This document shows positions 1-9,039 of a DNA stretch of 15,347 nt, piece after piece. The stretch's first letter is position 1, and each line of letters opens with the position of its first letter. The position numbers were made by a program, and so were the translations under genes. The stretch comes from Gammaproteobacteria bacterium (lineage in GTDB: Bacteria > Pseudomonadota > Gammaproteobacteria > GCA-001735895): positions 1 to 15,347 of the forward strand of contig QNFD01000022.1 of assembly GCA_003645435.1 (NCBI GenBank). Direction: 5' to 3'. The notes beneath the pieces were generated by a model. That model saw only the letters and a list, made by a program, of their open reading frames with translations. It did not search any database and had not been told where the DNA came from.

Positions 1-2
1 AT

Positions 3-941
3 CTCGTCGCCAAATGCGATGTTCTAATAGAAAACTTCAAGGTCGGTGGATTAGAGAAGTATGGCCTCGATTACGCTAGCCTGCGAGGCGTTAATCCGAA
101 GCTGGTTTATTGCTCGATTACCGGGTTTGGGCAGACCGGACCCTATGCCGAACGCGCGGGTTACGATTTTATGATTCAGGCGATGGGTGGGTTAATGAGT
201 GTTACCGGTGAACCCGGGGGGCAGCCAATGAAGGTCGGCGTCGCGCTCGCTGACGTGATGACCGGCCTGTATGCGGCAAATGCTATCCAGGCGGCCCTGA
301 TTCACCAACTGCGCCACGGCAAAGGACAGTACATTGATCTTGCCCTGCTCGACGTACAGGTAGCGACCCTCGCTAATCAGGCGATGAATTATCTCGCCAG
401 CGGAAATAATCCGCAGCGCATGGGTAATGCGCATCCCAATATAGTGCCTTACCAGGCATTTCAGACGCGCGATGGTCACCTGATTCTGGCGGTCGGTAAT
501 GACGCCCAGTTCAAACGCTTCTGCGACCTTGCCGGGCGGCCCGATTTAGCTATTGATGATCTTTACCTGAAAAATAGCGATCGCGTGAAAAATCGTCAAA
601 GCCTGATTCCGCAGCTGATCGATATCATGTTATCGCAGGATAGTGACTGGTGGCTAGACCAGCTCAATGCGCATGGCATTCCCTGCGGCCCCATCAATAA
701 TATCGACGCGGTGTTTGCGAATCCCCAGGTACGGCATCGCGGCATGCAGTTTGAACTGGAGCATCCTGCTGCGGGAAAAGTGGCCAGTGTGGGTAATCCG
801 ATCAAATTCTCGGAAACCCCAGTCAGCTATGATAAAGCTCCGCCGATGCTGGGGCAGCATACCGAAGCGGTTTTAAGCGAATTACTGGAGCTGGATGCGA
901 AACAAATTAAGCAACTAAGAACTGAAAGTATTATTGCTTAG
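3..941 (+). CDS. CaiB/BaiF family (class III) CoA-transferase, 5' truncated by window edge
   Basis: The frame is open from the left edge, so the true start lies outside. The 312 visible residues lack roughly the first 90 of a ~400-residue family. The visible part begins [13 protein letters not shown] and continues with [15 protein letters not shown] and RAGYDF, all hallmark blocks of class III CoA-transferases. The catalytic aspartate that forms the acyl-anhydride with CoA is expected in ALADVMTG (Asp codon at 252-254), before the conserved [12 protein letters not shown] block. These cytoplasmic enzymes move CoA between a thioester donor and a free carboxylate. The [16 protein letters not shown] region resembles dicarboxylate-specific members such as succinyl-CoA:glutarate CoA-transferase, but the substrate cannot be fixed from sequence alone. 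Family assignment is firm. An ATG at 171 is internal, because strong family homology lies upstream of it. The stop overlaps the convergent neighbour's stop. Confidence 0.93.
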   Translation, partial: LVAKCDVLIENFKVGGLEKYGLDYASLRGVNPKLVYCSITGFGQTGPYAERAGYDFMIQAMGGLMSVTGEPGGQPMKVGVALADVMTGLYAANAIQAALIHQLRHGKGQYIDLALLDVQVATLANQAMNYLASGNNPQRMGNAHPNIVPYQAFQTRDGHLILAVGNDAQFKRFCDLAGRPDLAIDDLYLKNSDRVKNRQSLIPQLIDIMLSQDSDWWLDQLNAHGIPCGPINNIDAVFANPQVRHRGMQFELEHPAAGKVASVGNPIKFSETPVSYDKAPPMLGQHTEAVLSELLELDAKQIKQLRTESIIA

Positions 942-1978
942 TCCTGAACCTGAGGGGCAGGCCAGGTATCGGTTAGCCGGTAGCCATCAGGCCAGGGATC
1001 GTCGGGGTCTAGCATGATTTGATGAGTGCCGGTGATCCAGGCTCTGCCCTTTATTGAAGGAACTATTGCCATTTTGTCACCCACCGTGGTTTCTGTGACG
1101 ATCGCACAATCAAAACGCGAATCGATAATCGAACGACCGATTAGACGATCGCCAGTTTTCATCGTGCCTTTGGCATGCAATACGGCCATTCTCGCTGAAC
1201 ACCCGGTACCACAGGGTGAACGGTCGAGCTTGCCAGGGTCAATGACAACACTATTTCGGCTCACCGGTACGCCGTTTTCCGCACTTAAGGGCAGGGCTAT
1301 CTGGCAAAATGAAATGTGCGCCCAGTCTGGATTGGTCGGGTGTCTGAAGCCGAGTTGCTGATTAGCCGCGGCGGTAATTTTCGCTCCAATCACGACCAGG
1401 TCATGGGCTTCATCGGGTTTGATCTCGAAACCGAGCGCGGCAGCGTCGACAATGACAAAGCTGTCCCCGCCATAGGCGGTATCGACGGTCAGTGTACCAA
1501 CCCCGGGGACTTCAAGCACGGCATCGAGCTGGTCGGCAAATGACGGTACATTATTAATTTCGATGCTTTTTGCCTTGCCCCCTTCGCACCAGGCTGTAAC
1601 ACTGATTAGTCCGCCCGGCGCCTCAAGATTAAACTTGGTAACGGGCTCCTGCATCTCGATCAATCCGGTATCGAGTAACACGGTCGACACGCAAATCGAG
1701 TTTGAGCCTGACATCGGTGGGGTATGTTCGGGTTCCATAATGATGAATCCATATCTAGCCTGCGGATGCTTTGCCGGCACCAGCAGGTTGATGTGCTTGA
1801 AAACACCACCTCGGGGTTCATTGAGAATGAACTGGCGCAGTGTCGCATCGTTTTCGATCCAGCGTGATTGATCCCAGAGGGTGTCTCCAGGCGGCACAGC
1901 CACGCCGCCGACGATGACATTACCAACCTCACCCTCGGCATGGCAGGAAACCATGTGTATGACCTTGCTAGTCCGCAT
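938..1978 (-). CDS. Proline racemase superfamily protein (hydroxyproline epimerase/dehydratase-like) with Ser/Cys catalytic pair
   Basis: At 346 residues this is a normal length for the superfamily. Cytoplasmic members racemise proline, epimerise 4-hydroxyproline or dehydrate trans-3-hydroxyproline. The N-terminal region has [15 protein letters not shown], and EPRGG follows at residues 54-58. The first catalytic block, normally M-C-G-H, reads PPMSGSN here, so Ser90 replaces Cys and Ser92 replaces His. The second block [14 protein letters not shown] keeps Cys256, and the proton-relay region GGDSF is at 170-174. Classical racemases and 4-hydroxyproline epimerases use Cys/Cys. A Ser/Cys subgroup is known in the superfamily, and I infer membership there, so dehydratase or epimerase activity on a hydroxyproline is more likely than true proline racemisation. 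The ATG at 1976-1978 has no strong ribosome binding site. No hydroxyproline oxidase or dihydrodipicolinate synthase-like partner is visible in the window. Confidence 0.9.
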   Translation of the reverse strand: MRTSKVIHMVSCHAEGEVGNVIVGGVAVPPGDTLWDQSRWIENDATLRQFILNEPRGGVFKHINLLVPAKHPQARYGFIIMEPEHTPPMSGSNSICVSTVLLDTGLIEMQEPVTKFNLEAPGGLISVTAWCEGGKAKSIEINNVPSFADQLDAVLEVPGVGTLTVDTAYGGDSFVIVDAAALGFEIKPDEAHDLVVIGAKITAAANQQLGFRHPTNPDWAHISFCQIALPLSAENGVPVSRNSVVIDPGKLDRSPCGTGCSARMAVLHAKGTMKTGDRLIGRSIIDSRFDCAIVTETTVGDKMAIVPSIKGRAWITGTHQIMLDPDDPWPDGYRLTDTWPAPQVQD

Positions 1979-2165
1979 AGTGCATGAAGGAAGCGAAGTT
2001 CAGGTGCAAATTGTAATTCTGAATCATGCTGACATTCTAGATTAAATCAATGAATAATAAAAATACTCATCGATATGGACGCCGCCCTCGTGCAATGTGG
2101 GGCTAACCCGGCATATTAATGTATGCTAACTGATCTTGTTAATAACCAGTGTAACCAACAACGAA

Positions 2166-2915
2166 ATGGATTATCTGTTAACCCTGCTATCCGATGATGC
2201 CTTTCAATGGGCCTTGCTGGCAACCGTGCTGGCCGGCCTGGTACGCGGGTTTTCCGGTTTTGGCGCCGGCATGCTGTTCACCCCGATAGTTAGTCTCGCG
2301 TATGGGCCCCAGTTAGCAATTGCGCTGTTATTTATGATAGATTTTGTGGTTGCGATTCCGTTGTTGCCAGGGGCCTTCCGGCAATACCATATTCGTGAAG
2401 TGTTACCCATCAGCCTGGGCGCCACGGTTACCGTACCGGTCGGGATTTATTTTCTATCATCGGGTGATCCGATAGTTTTGCGCTACCTGATATCTATTAT
2501 CATTCTTATATTCGTTGTGGTTCTTGCCAGCGGTTGGCGCTATCGTAAACCGGTATCCTCGCTCGGTTTGTTTGGGCTCGGGAATTTATCCGGTTTTCTA
2601 GGTGGCTTCTCTACCCTGTACGGCCCACCGATCTTGTTGTTCTGGATGAGCCGTAACACGCAATCGAAAACCATTCGTGCAAATATAATAATATTTTTTG
2701 CCTACATTTCGATTGTTGCCGGCACTGGACTCTGGATTAGTAATCTATTGACCAGGGAAGCATTCGTTTTGGCGATCACACTATTGCCTGTATATGCGCT
2801 AGTTGTGTGGATTGGTGCTCATTTTTTCCAGTTTTCGAGTGAGGTTCTATTTAGGAACCTGATCTATGGCCTGATTGTAATGGTAGCAATTACAAGCCTG
2901 CCAGTATGGGGCTGA
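2166..2915 (+). CDS. TSUP (TauE/SafE) family membrane transporter
   Basis: A hydrophobic protein of 249 residues from the ATG at 2166, with about eight predicted membrane segments. It has two internal halves typical of the 4-toluene sulfonate uptake/sulfite exporter family: GLVRGFSGFGAGM near residues 24-36 and GLGNLSGFLGGFSTLYGPP in the second half. Family members move sulfite, sulfoacetate, taurine-derived or other small organic anions across the inner membrane, and the substrate cannot be read from sequence. An in-frame TTG at 2136 would add 10 residues (MLITSVTNNE). I prefer the ATG because the resulting N-terminus fits the family and neither site has a strong ribosome binding site. The gene stands alone on plus between two minus-strand genes. 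Its 3' end lies 12 bp before a hairpin that could also act on this strand. Confidence 0.88.
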   Translation: MDYLLTLLSDDAFQWALLATVLAGLVRGFSGFGAGMLFTPIVSLAYGPQLAIALLFMIDFVVAIPLLPGAFRQYHIREVLPISLGATVTVPVGIYFLSSGDPIVLRYLISIIILIFVVVLASGWRYRKPVSSLGLFGLGNLSGFLGGFSTLYGPPILLFWMSRNTQSKTIRANIIIFFAYISIVAGTGLWISNLLTREAFVLAITLLPVYALVVWIGAHFFQFSSEVLFRNLIYGLIVMVAITSLPVWG

Positions 2916-2926
2916 GATATACAGGC

Positions 2927-2955
2927 AAAAAAAACCCCGCAGCATGGCGGGGTTT
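2927..2955 (-). terminator. Rho-independent terminator of the DUF2914 gene
   Basis: The arms at 2932-2940 and 2947-2955 form a perfect 9-bp stem (AAACCCCGC with GCGGGGTTT) around a 6-nt loop. Read on the minus strand the stem runs into a run of eight T (2934 down to 2927), the classic intrinsic terminator layout, 23 bp beyond the DUF2914 stop. On the plus strand the T tract is only three bases, so any termination of the TSUP gene here would be weaker. Confidence 0.9.
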
Positions 2956-2977
2956 GACTGGAATTGACCAGGGTTTG

Positions 2978-3361
2978 TTACTGATATTCGAAGGTTTTAC
3001 GTTCCAGTACCGAACCATCCTCGTTAAGAACCTTGACTGTCCAGGTGCCGGTCCAGTCCGGCAGCAGGGTTTTGCTGGTCCATACGCGCCAGCGATCGCC
3101 GCCAACCTCGAATGATTTCTCGAACATCACCTTGTCATCAAACATCCATTGGTGGGTCACTGTTTCACCGCTCATGCCGTTCAGTTCGGTGAAAAAGGAA
3201 ATCGAGTCATATGAATCCGGGCTGATACTATCGACCATGATTACGGGTTCACGGTTATCGATGCCAATAGTGAACAGGGCACGGCTGACCGTGCCTGCAA
3301 ACGCGTTGCCGCCGATACACAATGTGATTGTGAGTAGTGCAATTTTAAGAATGTGTCGCAT
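2978..3361 (-). CDS. DUF2914 family protein, predicted periplasmic
   Basis: A small protein of 127 residues. Residues 1-22 form a typical Sec signal peptide (positive MRHILK, hydrophobic core, AFA before the likely cleavage site). The mature part matches the DUF2914 pattern: SRALFTIGIDNREP, then an F-F-T-E-L segment, VTHQWMFDDKVMFEKSFEV, the RWRVWTSK block, and a C-terminal GTWTVKVLNEDGSVLE. This layout suggests one small beta-rich domain outside the cytoplasm. Its function is unknown and I do not infer one. The ATG at 3359-3361 is preceded by CGGAG eight bases upstream, a good ribosome binding site. A -10-like TATACT lies at 3419-3424 on minus, without a convincing -35. The gene appears monocistronic, with its own terminator. 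Confidence 0.85.
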   Translation of the reverse strand: MRHILKIALLTITLCIGGNAFAGTVSRALFTIGIDNREPVIMVDSISPDSYDSISFFTELNGMSGETVTHQWMFDDKVMFEKSFEVGGDRWRVWTSKTLLPDWTGTWTVKVLNEDGSVLERKTFEYQ

Positions 3362-3463
3362 AATTATTCTCCGGAATTGATGCGGTGGAAAACCACGTCA
3401 ATTGTTTGTGTAGGTTACAGTATAGGCCTAGATTTTTACGCCGCGATCATTATTGCGACATAT

Positions 3464-4336
3464 TTATGTTTTTGCCGCTAGAAGCATATCGATCATGGCT
3501 CTCGAGTTAACCGATAAAGTCCTTTTTTGCCGCGTTACTATTCCGAGTGAGCGCCTGATATCGAGCCCGCTCAGTGGTTTTCCGATCAGCGTGTGATCGA
3601 GCATGCTAATTGGCAGCATACTCCATCCCAGATTGGCGGAAACCATGACCTTAATAGTCTCGAGGTAGTTAGTTTCCAGAATAATCTTCATTGCATCCTT
3701 AGTTGTAGCAAAATAGTTGTTAATAATCTTGCGCGTAAAGGTGCCGTTCGAAGGCAGGATCGCAGGATAGTCGAGAAGTTGTTCGTTATCGATCGATGCT
3801 TCACCGGCCAGGGCATGATCGGGAGCGAGTACAATCTGTAATACGTCGATCCAGATGGGCTCCAGCTTTAGTCGGTCGTCGGGGTTTTCAGGCAGGGTGA
3901 CAATTGCAAGTTCGAGTTCATTATTGGCGATTGCTATACAGGCGTCCTCGGAATCCATGAAATGCAGATCGAGATCAACCCCGGGGTATTCAATTTTAAA
4001 GTCACGCAAAACCTGGGGCAGGCGATGCAGACCGACATGGTGGCTTGTTGCGAGGCTTAACGTACCCGATGGTTTGTCGTGATCATGAGCCAGTTCTTCC
4101 CGGTAAGTCTTTAGTTCCAGAAGGATCCTCTCGGCGTGAGGCAAAAGTGACTGACCGCTGGGAGTCAGGATGCTTTTTTTACCGATACGATCGAATAGTG
4201 TGGTTTTCATGTCGTCTTCGAGTTGCCGAATTCTTTTACTGACTGCGGGCTGAGTGATGTGCAGGCGTTCGGCTGCGAGCGAAAAAGACTGTAATTCGGC
4301 AACCGCAAGAAAGGCGTTGATCTGTGATATTTGCAT
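3464..4336 (-). CDS. LysR-family transcriptional regulator, divergent from leuC
   Basis: A protein of 290 residues. The N-terminal winged helix-turn-helix (about residues 1-60) reads ISQINAFLAVAELQSFSLAA, then ERLHITQPAVSKRIRQLE, then LFDR and LTPSG, which is textbook LysR. A linker helix leads into a periplasmic-binding-protein-like effector domain (about 90-285: GTLSLATSHHVGLHRLP, LDLHFMD, LELAIVTLPE). I chose the ATG at 4334-4336, which has a GAG Shine-Dalgarno eight bases upstream; a TTG two codons earlier (4342) is also in frame. LysR genes commonly sit divergent to their target, and a LysR gene upstream of leuC is also seen in Pseudomonas. I therefore infer control of leuCDB, perhaps through a leucine-pathway intermediate, but the effector is not shown by sequence. 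Confidence 0.92.
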   Translation of the reverse strand: MQISQINAFLAVAELQSFSLAAERLHITQPAVSKRIRQLEDDMKTTLFDRIGKKSILTPSGQSLLPHAERILLELKTYREELAHDHDKPSGTLSLATSHHVGLHRLPQVLRDFKIEYPGVDLDLHFMDSEDACIAIANNELELAIVTLPENPDDRLKLEPIWIDVLQIVLAPDHALAGEASIDNEQLLDYPAILPSNGTFTRKIINNYFATTKDAMKIILETNYLETIKVMVSANLGWSMLPISMLDHTLIGKPLSGLDIRRSLGIVTRQKRTLSVNSRAMIDMLLAAKT

Positions 4337-4344
4337 ATGCAAAT
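4329..4344. repeat. Perfect 16-bp palindrome over the LysR start codon
   Basis: ATTTGCATATGCAAAT reads the same on both strands and contains the LysR start codon (4334-4336, minus). It holds T-N11-A spacing (T4331 to A4343), the loose signature of LysR boxes. It may be an autoregulatory operator or a chance AT-rich palindrome. A role is inference. Confidence 0.45.
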
Positions 4345-4364
4345 CTCGAAAAATGAGCGATGAA

Positions 4365-4421
4365 CAATAACATATTCCAGTTGGTTATTGAAATAATGAA
4401 AAATATGAATTTGAGTTATTG
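4365..4421. promoter_or_regulatory. Candidate LysR operator cluster: three GTTATTG heptamers
   Basis: The heptamer GTTATTG occurs at 4384-4390 and 4415-4421 on plus, and inverted (CAATAAC) at 4365-4371. The first two copies form an inverted pair with 12 bp between arms. The second and third are direct repeats 31 bp apart, about three helical turns. The third copy overlaps the -35 of the leuC promoter. This arrangement in a LysR/leuC divergent region suggests recognition and activation half-sites, but binding is inferred. Confidence 0.5.
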
Positions 4422-4439
4422 TGTAATTCGGCTTAAAAT
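4411..4439 (+). promoter_or_regulatory. Predicted sigma70 promoter of leuC
   Basis: TTGAGT (4411-4416) and TAAAAT (4434-4439) are separated by 17 bp, matching the sigma70 consensus at 4/6 and 5/6 positions. The predicted transcription start near 4446 leaves a leader of about 66 nt before the leuC ATG. That leader holds no run of leucine codons and no obvious attenuator. Confidence 0.6.
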
Positions 4440-4511
4440 TTTCGTAATCTCTAAATGACCCGTTTGCGACCTTGTTGAATCGCGACTGGAATAACTGAAA
4501 AGGCAGATGCT

Positions 4512-5918
4512 ATGGCGGCACAAACACTTTACGACAAGATATGGGCGATACACGAGGTACGGTGCGATGATAATGGTACCGGGCTTTTATATATCGATCG
4601 ACATCTGGTACACGAGGTAACATCACCACAGGCATTCGAAGGCCTGGCGATGGCCAATCGACCACTCTGGCGCAAGCAATCGATTGTTGCGGTTCCGGAT
4701 CACAATGTGCCGACCATTGGCCTGGAAAAAGGTATCACCGAACCGGTTTCGAGATTACAGGTAGAAACACTCGATCAAAACTGTGATAAATACGGGCTGG
4801 TAGAATTCAAAATGGGTGATATTCGCCAGGGTGTAGTCCATGTAATTGGGCCGGAGCAGGGCGCCACGCTGCCGGGCATGACGGTCGTCTGTGGCGATTC
4901 GCATACTTCGACGCACGGAGCTTTTGCCGCACTCGCATTTGGAATTGGAACTTCAGAGGTCGAACATGTGCTCGCGACTCAATGCCTGATCCAGAAAAAA
5001 TCGAAGAATATGCGAGTCACTATAGATGGGCCAGTGGCTAATGGAATTACCGCCAAAGATATCGTGTTAAGGATCATTGGTGAGATCGGCACCGCCGGTG
5101 GCACCGGACATACGATTGAATTTGCCGGAGAAGCGATTACCAATTTGTCAATGGAAGGCCGTATGACCCTGTGTAACATGACCATCGAGGGCGGGGCACG
5201 AGCGGGCCTGGTCGCCTGTGATCAAACCACGATTGACTACGTTAAAGGACGTCCGTTTGCGCCAACGGGTGAAAACTGGGATAAGGCGGTAACCTATTGG
5301 CAATCTTTGCATTCAGATGAAGGCGCAGTATTCGACAAGGAGGTCCATATCGATGGCGCCTCTATCGAGCCGCAGGTTAGCTGGGGTACCTCGCCGGAAA
5401 TGGTGATAGCAATTACCGACACCATTCCCGATCCAGCAAGCGAGCCTGACGCGATCAGGGCCGGCGGCATGCAAAACGCTCTCGACTATATGGGTCTGGA
5501 AGCTAATACGCCCTGCGATCAGGTTTCGGTCGACAAGATATTTATAGGATCATGTACCAATGGCCGCATAGAGGATTTACGCGCGGCCGCCGAGGTAGCC
5601 AAAGGACGCGAAGTAGCCGACACGATTAAGCTGGCGATGGTCGTACCTGGCTCCGGGCTGGTGAAACGGCAGGCCGAGTCTGAAGGTCTGGACAAAATTT
5701 TTATCGAAGCCGGCTTCGAATGGCGTGAGCCAGGTTGTTCGATGTGCCTGGCGATGAATGATGATCGACTGGAACCGGGTGAGCGTTGCGCGTCGACCTC
5801 AAATCGGAATTTCGAAGGGCGGCAGGGGCAGGGCGGACGAACTCACCTGGTGTCCCCTGCGATGGCGGCGGCAGCCGCTATATATGGCCATTTTGTCGAT
5901 GTTCGTAAACTGGATTGA
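4512..5918 (+). CDS. leuC: 3-isopropylmalate dehydratase large subunit
   Basis: LeuC pairs with LeuD to interconvert 2- and 3-isopropylmalate in the cytoplasm, the second step of leucine synthesis. At 468 residues it matches the usual bacterial length. It starts with the typical TLYDKIW block, followed by [16 protein letters not shown] and VPDHNVPT. The aconitase-type signatures are [12 protein letters not shown] (127-138) and the 4Fe-4S ligands Cys348 (FIGSCTNGR), Cys409 and Cys412 ([10 protein letters not shown]). The C-terminus carries [16 protein letters not shown]. The ATG has AGG eight bases upstream. It is the first gene of a tight run: leuD begins 9 bp after its stop, leuB overlaps leuD, and asd follows. 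The LysR gene upstream is the likely regulator. Confidence 0.98.
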   Translation: MAAQTLYDKIWAIHEVRCDDNGTGLLYIDRHLVHEVTSPQAFEGLAMANRPLWRKQSIVAVPDHNVPTIGLEKGITEPVSRLQVETLDQNCDKYGLVEFKMGDIRQGVVHVIGPEQGATLPGMTVVCGDSHTSTHGAFAALAFGIGTSEVEHVLATQCLIQKKSKNMRVTIDGPVANGITAKDIVLRIIGEIGTAGGTGHTIEFAGEAITNLSMEGRMTLCNMTIEGGARAGLVACDQTTIDYVKGRPFAPTGENWDKAVTYWQSLHSDEGAVFDKEVHIDGASIEPQVSWGTSPEMVIAITDTIPDPASEPDAIRAGGMQNALDYMGLEANTPCDQVSVDKIFIGSCTNGRIEDLRAAAEVAKGREVADTIKLAMVVPGSGLVKRQAESEGLDKIFIEAGFEWREPGCSMCLAMNDDRLEPGERCASTSNRNFEGRQGQGGRTHLVSPAMAAAAAIYGHFVDVRKLD

Positions 5919-5926
5919 GGTGAGTC

Positions 5927-6565
5927 ATGCAAAAATTTACAAATTTTAGTGGCCTGGTCGCGGGTATAGATCGCCCTAATATAGACACCGATGCGATTAT
6001 TCCAAAGCAATACCTGAAATCGATTAAGCGCTCGGGTTTTGGTGTCAATTTATTCGACGACTGGCGTTACCTGGATCCAGGGCAGCCGGGAAAAAGTAAT
6101 GCCGATCGCCGTGTAAACCCGGATTTCATATTGAATAAATCGCCTTTCAAGCATGCTCAAATTTTACTTGCAAGAGAAAATTTTGCCTGTGGATCATCAC
6201 GCGAACACGCGGTCTGGGCGTTGATGGATTTTGGTTTCAAGGTCGTTATCGCACCGAGTTTCGCTGACATATTCTATAACAACAGTTTCAAAAACGGCTT
6301 CTTGCCGATTGTGCTGAATGCGAGCCTGGTAGACCAGTTATTTAACGAGCTTGAACAGCATCAGGACTACCAGCTTTCGGTAAACCTGGAAGATCAGCTG
6401 GTTAGTAATGCGGCCGGCGTTAAAATGTCGTTTGAGATCGATGAATTTCGCAAGTACTGTCTACTCAATGGCCTCGATGACATCGGCCTGACGATGCAGC
6501 ATGCGGAGCAGATCAAACAGTTCGAGCAACAGTATTACGAAAAAGCACCCTGGCTCAACCAATGA
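5927..6565 (+). CDS. leuD: 3-isopropylmalate dehydratase small subunit
   Basis: LeuD is the swivelling small subunit that completes the isopropylmalate isomerase active site with LeuC. At 212 residues it is of the gammaproteobacterial long type. Recognisable blocks are [17 protein letters not shown] (15-31), FDDWRY, the substrate-contact loop [18 protein letters not shown] (82-99), and [17 protein letters not shown]. The start at 5927 is set by GAGGTGAG directly upstream, which overlaps the leuC stop codon and implies translational coupling. Its own stop overlaps the leuB start by 4 bp (ATGA). Confidence 0.98.
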   Translation: MQKFTNFSGLVAGIDRPNIDTDAIIPKQYLKSIKRSGFGVNLFDDWRYLDPGQPGKSNADRRVNPDFILNKSPFKHAQILLARENFACGSSREHAVWALMDFGFKVVIAPSFADIFYNNSFKNGFLPIVLNASLVDQLFNELEQHQDYQLSVNLEDQLVSNAAGVKMSFEIDEFRKYCLLNGLDDIGLTMQHAEQIKQFEQQYYEKAPWLNQ

Positions 6566-7650
6566 GTAAGAAGATAGCGATATTACCAGGCGACGGTATA
6601 GGCCAGGAAATTGTTGCCGAGGCGGAAAAACTGCTGGTATGCCTGCAACAGGATTTTGGACTCGACGTTGAACTCGAAACTGCGGCCTTCGGCGGCGCCG
6701 GATACGATGCCGCCGGGCATCCATTACCCGAGGCCACGCTATCACTTTGCCAGCAGGCTGACGCTATTCTGCTGGGTTCAGTGGGTGGACCGCAATACGA
6801 TTCGCTGGAACGTGATCTGCGGCCCGAACGTGGCCTGTTAGGGTTGCGCTCCTCGTTAGAGCTATTTTCCAACCTGCGCCCGGCGATGCTTTACCCGCAG
6901 TTGGCGAATGCTTCGAGCCTGAAACCCGAGATAGTTTCGGGACTCGATATCATGATCGTGCGGGAACTGACCGGTGGTATTTATTTCGGCAAACCACGCG
7001 GCATTCGTGATCTGGAAAGCGGCGAACGCGAGGGATTTAATACATTGGTATATGCCGAGCATGAAATAGAACGTATTGCCCGGTCCGCGTTCGATATTGC
7101 GATGCTTCGAAACCGCAGGCTGTGCTCGGTGGATAAGGCCAACGTATTGGAAGTTTCGGAATTGTGGCGGGAAGTGATGACACGGGTCGGCGAGGATTAT
7201 GCCGAAGTGGAGTTGTCGCATATGTACGTCGACAATGCGTCGATGCAACTGGTGCGGGCGCCAAAGCAATTTGATGTCATGGTTACCACCAATATGTTTG
7301 GCGATATCCTCTCAGATACGGCGGCGATGCTGACTGGCTCCATCGGTATGTTACCGTCAGCCTCGCTGGATCGGAATGGCAAGGGCATGTATGAACCAAT
7401 CCATGGTTCTGCGCCGGATATCGCCGGTAAAAGCATTGCTAATCCGCTCGCAACCTTACTATCCGTGGCGATGATGTTGCGCTATAGCCTGGACGAAATC
7501 GATCTCGCAAACAAAATTGATATCGCGGTTGGCAATGTCCTGAACCAGGGCTTTCGGACCGCTGATATTGCCGAAGGCGGGAATACCGTCAGCACAGTTG
7601 AAATGGGAGATGCGGTTGTCGCCGCGCTGCGTTCCCTGAAACCTGAATAG
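6562..7650 (+). CDS. leuB: 3-isopropylmalate dehydrogenase
   Basis: LeuB oxidatively decarboxylates 3-isopropylmalate with NAD+ to 2-oxoisocaproate, the last dedicated step before transamination to leucine. It has 362 residues, normal for the family. It starts [18 protein letters not shown]. Substrate-binding arginines are Arg96 and Arg106 ([14 protein letters not shown]) and Arg134 ([11 protein letters not shown], which also supplies the catalytic Tyr141). Lys192, Asp224, Asp248 and Asp252 (MYVDN and FGDILSD) supply catalysis and metal binding. The adenine-binding loop [12 protein letters not shown] is at 278-289. The start codon lies within the leuD stop (ATGA overlap). In some relatives a small methyltransferase gene sits between leuD and leuB; here there is none. 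Confidence 0.98.
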   Translation: MSKKIAILPGDGIGQEIVAEAEKLLVCLQQDFGLDVELETAAFGGAGYDAAGHPLPEATLSLCQQADAILLGSVGGPQYDSLERDLRPERGLLGLRSSLELFSNLRPAMLYPQLANASSLKPEIVSGLDIMIVRELTGGIYFGKPRGIRDLESGEREGFNTLVYAEHEIERIARSAFDIAMLRNRRLCSVDKANVLEVSELWREVMTRVGEDYAEVELSHMYVDNASMQLVRAPKQFDVMVTTNMFGDILSDTAAMLTGSIGMLPSASLDRNGKGMYEPIHGSAPDIAGKSIANPLATLLSVAMMLRYSLDEIDLANKIDIAVGNVLNQGFRTADIAEGGNTVSTVEMGDAVVAALRSLKPE

Positions 7651-7693
7651 ATTCGGATATTTAAGTTATCACCCGATAGAGATTTAACAGCAA

Positions 7694-8809
7694 ATGAAAC
7701 GAGTAGGATTTGTAGGATGGCGAGGCATGGTCGGATCGGTGCTGATGCAGCGCATGCGCGAAGAAAATGATTTTGACAAAATCGACGAGCCGGTGTTTTT
7801 TACGACCTCGCAGGTTGGCCAAAATGGGCCTGATATCGGTAAGGACGCACTGCCTTTACTGGATGCAACCAGCCTGAATGATCTCAGGTCGATGGACGCT
7901 ATTGTGACTTGCCAGGGTGGTGATTACACCAATCAGGTTTATTCCGACTTGCGCGCCAGTGGCTGGAAAGGCTACTGGATCGATGCGGCATCGACCTTGC
8001 GCATGCAGGAGCACACGGTGATAGTGCTGGACCCGGTAAACCGCGCGGTTATTGATGCTGCCCTGGCAGCGGGGAAAAAGGATTTTATCGGTGGTAACTG
8101 TACGGTTAGTTTGATGATGCTCGGCATGGGCGGACTGTTCGAACATGACCTGGTTGACTGGATGAGTGTGATGACCTACCAGGCGGCTTCGGGTGGCGGC
8201 GCCAGACACATGCGAGAACTGCTTGCGCAAATGGGCAGTCTGCATGCGAGCGTTGCCGGTTTACTGGAAGATCCAGACTCGGCAATTCTGGAAATCGATC
8301 AATTGATTACCCAGCGCCTACAATCCCAGGCGTTACCCACAGAGCAATTTAGCGTACCACTTGCCGGCAGCCTGATCCCGTGGATAGATGCGCAATTGGA
8401 CAACGGCCAGTCGAAGGAAGAGTGGAAGGCGGGTGCGGAAGCGAACAAGATTTTGGGCAATACCGACCAGTCGATCGCTATCGATGGCATTTGTGTTCGA
8501 ATTGGCGCGATGCGGTCACATTCACAGGCTATCACGGTGAAATTGAAGCGCAATCTGCCGCTGGATGAAATTCGTCAAATGCTGGCCGAGTCAAACGACT
8601 GGGTCAAGGTGCTGCCGAATGATCGTGAAGTTTCCATGCGGGAATTATCCCCGGCCGCGGTGACCGGCTCATTAGATATACCGGTGGGCCGATTACGCAA
8701 AATGAATATGGGTGAAGAGTACCTTGCCGCATTTACGGTTGGCGATCAGTTGCTCTGGGGAGCCGCCGAACCCTTGCGTCGTATGCTGAATTTAGTGCTG
8801 GAGTATTAG
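7694..8809 (+). CDS. asd: Aspartate-semialdehyde dehydrogenase
   Basis: Asd reduces beta-aspartyl phosphate with NADPH to aspartate semialdehyde, the branch point to lysine, diaminopimelate, threonine and methionine. The 371 residues match the E. coli-type enzyme. The Rossmann start is [13 protein letters not shown]. The nucleophile Cys136 lies in [11 protein letters not shown], Gln163 in [13 protein letters not shown], and Arg269 and His276 in [14 protein letters not shown], all at the expected spacing. It lies 43 bp after leuB on the same strand with no terminator between, so co-transcription with leuCDB is likely. No strong Shine-Dalgarno is visible before the ATG. The conserved order leuB-asd is seen in Pseudomonas and relatives. 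Confidence 0.98.
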   Translation: MKRVGFVGWRGMVGSVLMQRMREENDFDKIDEPVFFTTSQVGQNGPDIGKDALPLLDATSLNDLRSMDAIVTCQGGDYTNQVYSDLRASGWKGYWIDAASTLRMQEHTVIVLDPVNRAVIDAALAAGKKDFIGGNCTVSLMMLGMGGLFEHDLVDWMSVMTYQAASGGGARHMRELLAQMGSLHASVAGLLEDPDSAILEIDQLITQRLQSQALPTEQFSVPLAGSLIPWIDAQLDNGQSKEEWKAGAEANKILGNTDQSIAIDGICVRIGAMRSHSQAITVKLKRNLPLDEIRQMLAESNDWVKVLPNDREVSMRELSPAAVTGSLDIPVGRLRKMNMGEEYLAAFTVGDQLLWGAAEPLRRMLNLVLEY

Positions 8810-8980
8810 TCGCCATCTCCGTCGTCCGCATCGCGATCACGCATGTCACTTGCATACATTCAGCTGTCTCTCGGGATTTAGGCTGTAATATAACTAATTA
8901 TTGCTTCGGATATCTGTCTGAATGCCTTTAATCGGCTAAAAAATGCAACCGATAGTGGAGGTTTATAATCCTCTGCTGCT

Positions 8981-9014
8981 AGTTAAATTATTGATTGTAA
9001 TCAATCATTTAACT
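8981..9014. repeat. 34-bp near-perfect inverted repeat
   Basis: The two 17-nt arms pair at 15 of 17 positions. From the outside in they are AGTTAAAT, one mismatch, ATTGATT, then a central GT. It is AT-rich and not followed by a T tract, so an operator or a weak RNA hairpin is more likely than an intrinsic terminator. It starts about 12 bp after a perfect TATAAT (8964-8969). Confidence 0.75.
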
Positions 9015-9039
9015 CTATAGTGAGCCGGCTGGAAACCAC

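Noticed and set aside
2111..2126. Short inverted repeat GCATA...TATGC upstream of the TSUP gene
   Set aside because: A 5-bp arm in AT-rich DNA is expected often by chance, and no promoter or partner supports it.
2136..2165. TTG at 2136 as the TSUP start
   Set aside because: It adds 10 polar residues with no ribosome binding site; the ATG at 2166 gives a family-like N-terminus. It is not excluded.
4455..4478. Short ORF in the leuC leader (ATG, seven codons, TGA) as a possible leucine attenuator peptide
   Set aside because: It encodes only one leucine (MTRLRPC), has no ribosome binding site and no terminator/antiterminator hairpins follow.
6862..7269. Minus-strand open frame of 135 codons
   Set aside because: A shadow of leuB; the plus-strand protein carries all catalytic residues.
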